From contig JACMKL010000827.1 of NCBI GenBank assembly GCA_014380105.1, positions 1-7,125 on the forward strand: a stretch of DNA of 7,125 nt. The letters run 5' to 3'. The stretch comes from Candidatus Melainabacteria bacterium. GTDB lineage: Bacteria; Cyanobacteriota; Vampirovibrionia; Obscuribacterales; Obscuribacteraceae. Under the pieces are notes generated by a model that was not told where the DNA came from, searched no databases, and was given only the letters and a program-made list of their open reading frames with translations. The position numbers were made by a program, and so were the translations under genes. This document shows, piece after piece, positions 6,138 through 7,125 of this stretch (position 1 is its first letter; every line of letters starts with the position of its first letter).

Positions 6138-7125
6138 CCGGAGCGCACCAGGTCACCTTCAATCGATTGCATTTTTGCCTCAATAGTCTTCTTGAGTCTC
6201 GGGCAAGATTCTAATTCAGGATCGCGCTTGATTAGCTCGATGGCTGTATTTCGCGCATCTTCCAAAATTGGAGTGTCTTTGACCAAGTCAGCCAAAATCA
6301 AATCAGGCAAACCACTCTGACGGAAGCCAGTAAATTCGCCGGGTCCGCGAATTTCAAGATCTCGCTCTGCTACTACGAAGCCATCATTTGTTTGAGCCAT
6401 GATTTCCAGTCTGTGTCTCGTCTGTTCTGATTTCATATCAGCAATCAAAAAGCAATAGGATTGATCTGCGCCACGACCGACCCGTCCGCGCAATTGGTGC
6501 AACTGTGCCAGCCCGAAGCGGTCTGCATTTTCGATCATCATCACAGTTGAATTCGGCACGTCGACGCCGACTTCAATAACAGTCGTTGAGACAAGAATAT
6601 TGAACTCACCCTTTCTGAAGCGGTCCATGATTTCGTCTTTTTCCTGAGCTTTCAATTTGCCATGCATCAAGCCCAGTTTGTATTCAGGCTCAGGGAAAAT
6701 AGTGGTGCGCAGTTTTTCGTATTCTTGCGTTGCAGCTTTCGCTGACAGCGTCTCAGATTCTTCAATAAGAGGAAAGACAATATAAGCTTGACGCCCTTTG
6801 GCAATTTCTTCTTTCATGATCGCCCAGCACTGTTTCTTTTCAGACGCTCTGAGCAATTTGGTATCAACCGGTTTTCTTCCGGGCGGTAATTCATCAATTT
6901 CTGACACATCAAGATCGCCATGCATTGTTAGTGCCAGTGTGCGAGGAATGGGTGTGGCTGTCATTGTGAGAAGCTCGGGGCTCATACTTTTTGCTTTTAG
7001 CCTGGCCCGCTGTTTCACACCAAAGCGATGTTGTTCGTCAATTACAATCAAGCCGAGATTAGGAAACTCAACAGAATCTTCCAGCAACGCGTGAGTCCCA
7101 ACTGCAACATGGACTTGTCCGCTGG
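6134..7125 (-). CDS. recG: ATP-dependent DNA helicase RecG, C-terminal part
   Basis: RecG remodels stalled replication forks and Holliday junctions. About 329 C-terminal residues are visible; the frame runs open to the right edge, so the N-terminal wedge domain and Walker A lie outside. Codons at 7088-7123 encode SGQVHVAVGTHA, leading into the family's VGTHAL motif. Then come Walker B DEQH in IDEQHRFG (coded at 7028-7039), motif III TMTATPIPRTLALT, the second helicase lobe (AYIVFPLIEESE, LMHGKLKAQEK), motif V STTVIEVGVDVPN, motif VI QLRGRVGRG with its Arg residues, and the RecG TRG translocation motif ERDLEIRGPGEFTGFRQSG. All expected key residues of this half are intact. The TTG at 7087 is not the start. 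The gene ends at a TAA on the minus strand (6134-6136) that overlaps the TAA of the convergent TPR gene. Confidence 0.97.
   Translation of the reverse strand, partial: SGQVHVAVGTHALLEDSVEFPNLGLIVIDEQHRFGVKQRARLKAKSMSPELLTMTATPIPRTLALTMHGDLDVSEIDELPPGRKPVDTKLLRASEKKQCWAIMKEEIAKGRQAYIVFPLIEESETLSAKAATQEYEKLRTTIFPEPEYKLGLMHGKLKAQEKDEIMDRFRKGEFNILVSTTVIEVGVDVPNSTVMMIENADRFGLAQLHQLRGRVGRGADQSYCFLIADMKSEQTRHRLEIMAQTNDGFVVAERDLEIRGPGEFTGFRQSGLPDLILADLVKDTPILEDARNTAIELIKRDPELESCPRLKKTIEAKMQSIEGDLVRSG

Overview
The window holds five protein-coding genes from a mesophilic-looking bacterial chromosome of moderate G+C. There is no rRNA, CRISPR array or recognisable insertion sequence. The mix of long solenoid-repeat proteins (HEAT, TPR), a lysine-tailed enzyme and loose gene spacing with long leaders would fit a non-photosynthetic relative of Cyanobacteria (Melainabacteria/Obscuribacterales type). 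That is a low-confidence inference from style only; no taxonomic marker is visible beyond RecG.

Left to right: (1) the C-terminal part of a HEAT-repeat-like protein on + (1-1298, 5' end cut by the window edge). (2) A short gap with a perfect 26-bp palindrome, probably a terminator shared by two convergent units. (3) A two-gene operon on -: a putrescine-aminotransferase-type class III aminotransferase (3233-1635) carrying a ~92-residue histone-H1-like lysine tail, then a 62-aa protein (1613-1425, GTG start, very strong RBS) with one TPR-like motif. (4) An intergenic stretch of about 830 bp (3246-4066) between divergent genes. It has no convincing ORF but contains nested complementary segments that could form a structured RNA on +. 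(5) A secreted/periplasmic protein made almost wholly of 18 seamless 34-residue TPRs (4080-6137, +). (6) The C-terminal half of RecG on - (7125-6134). RecG and the TPR gene converge and share a TTAA: their stop codons overlap.

The genes do not form one pathway. RecG is housekeeping DNA repair, the aminotransferase is polyamine/amino-acid catabolism, and the HEAT and TPR proteins are scaffolds of unknown partner. The points most worth following are the lysine tail on the aminotransferase, the candidate structured RNA at 3645-3914, and the small TPR-like protein translated just after the aminotransferase.
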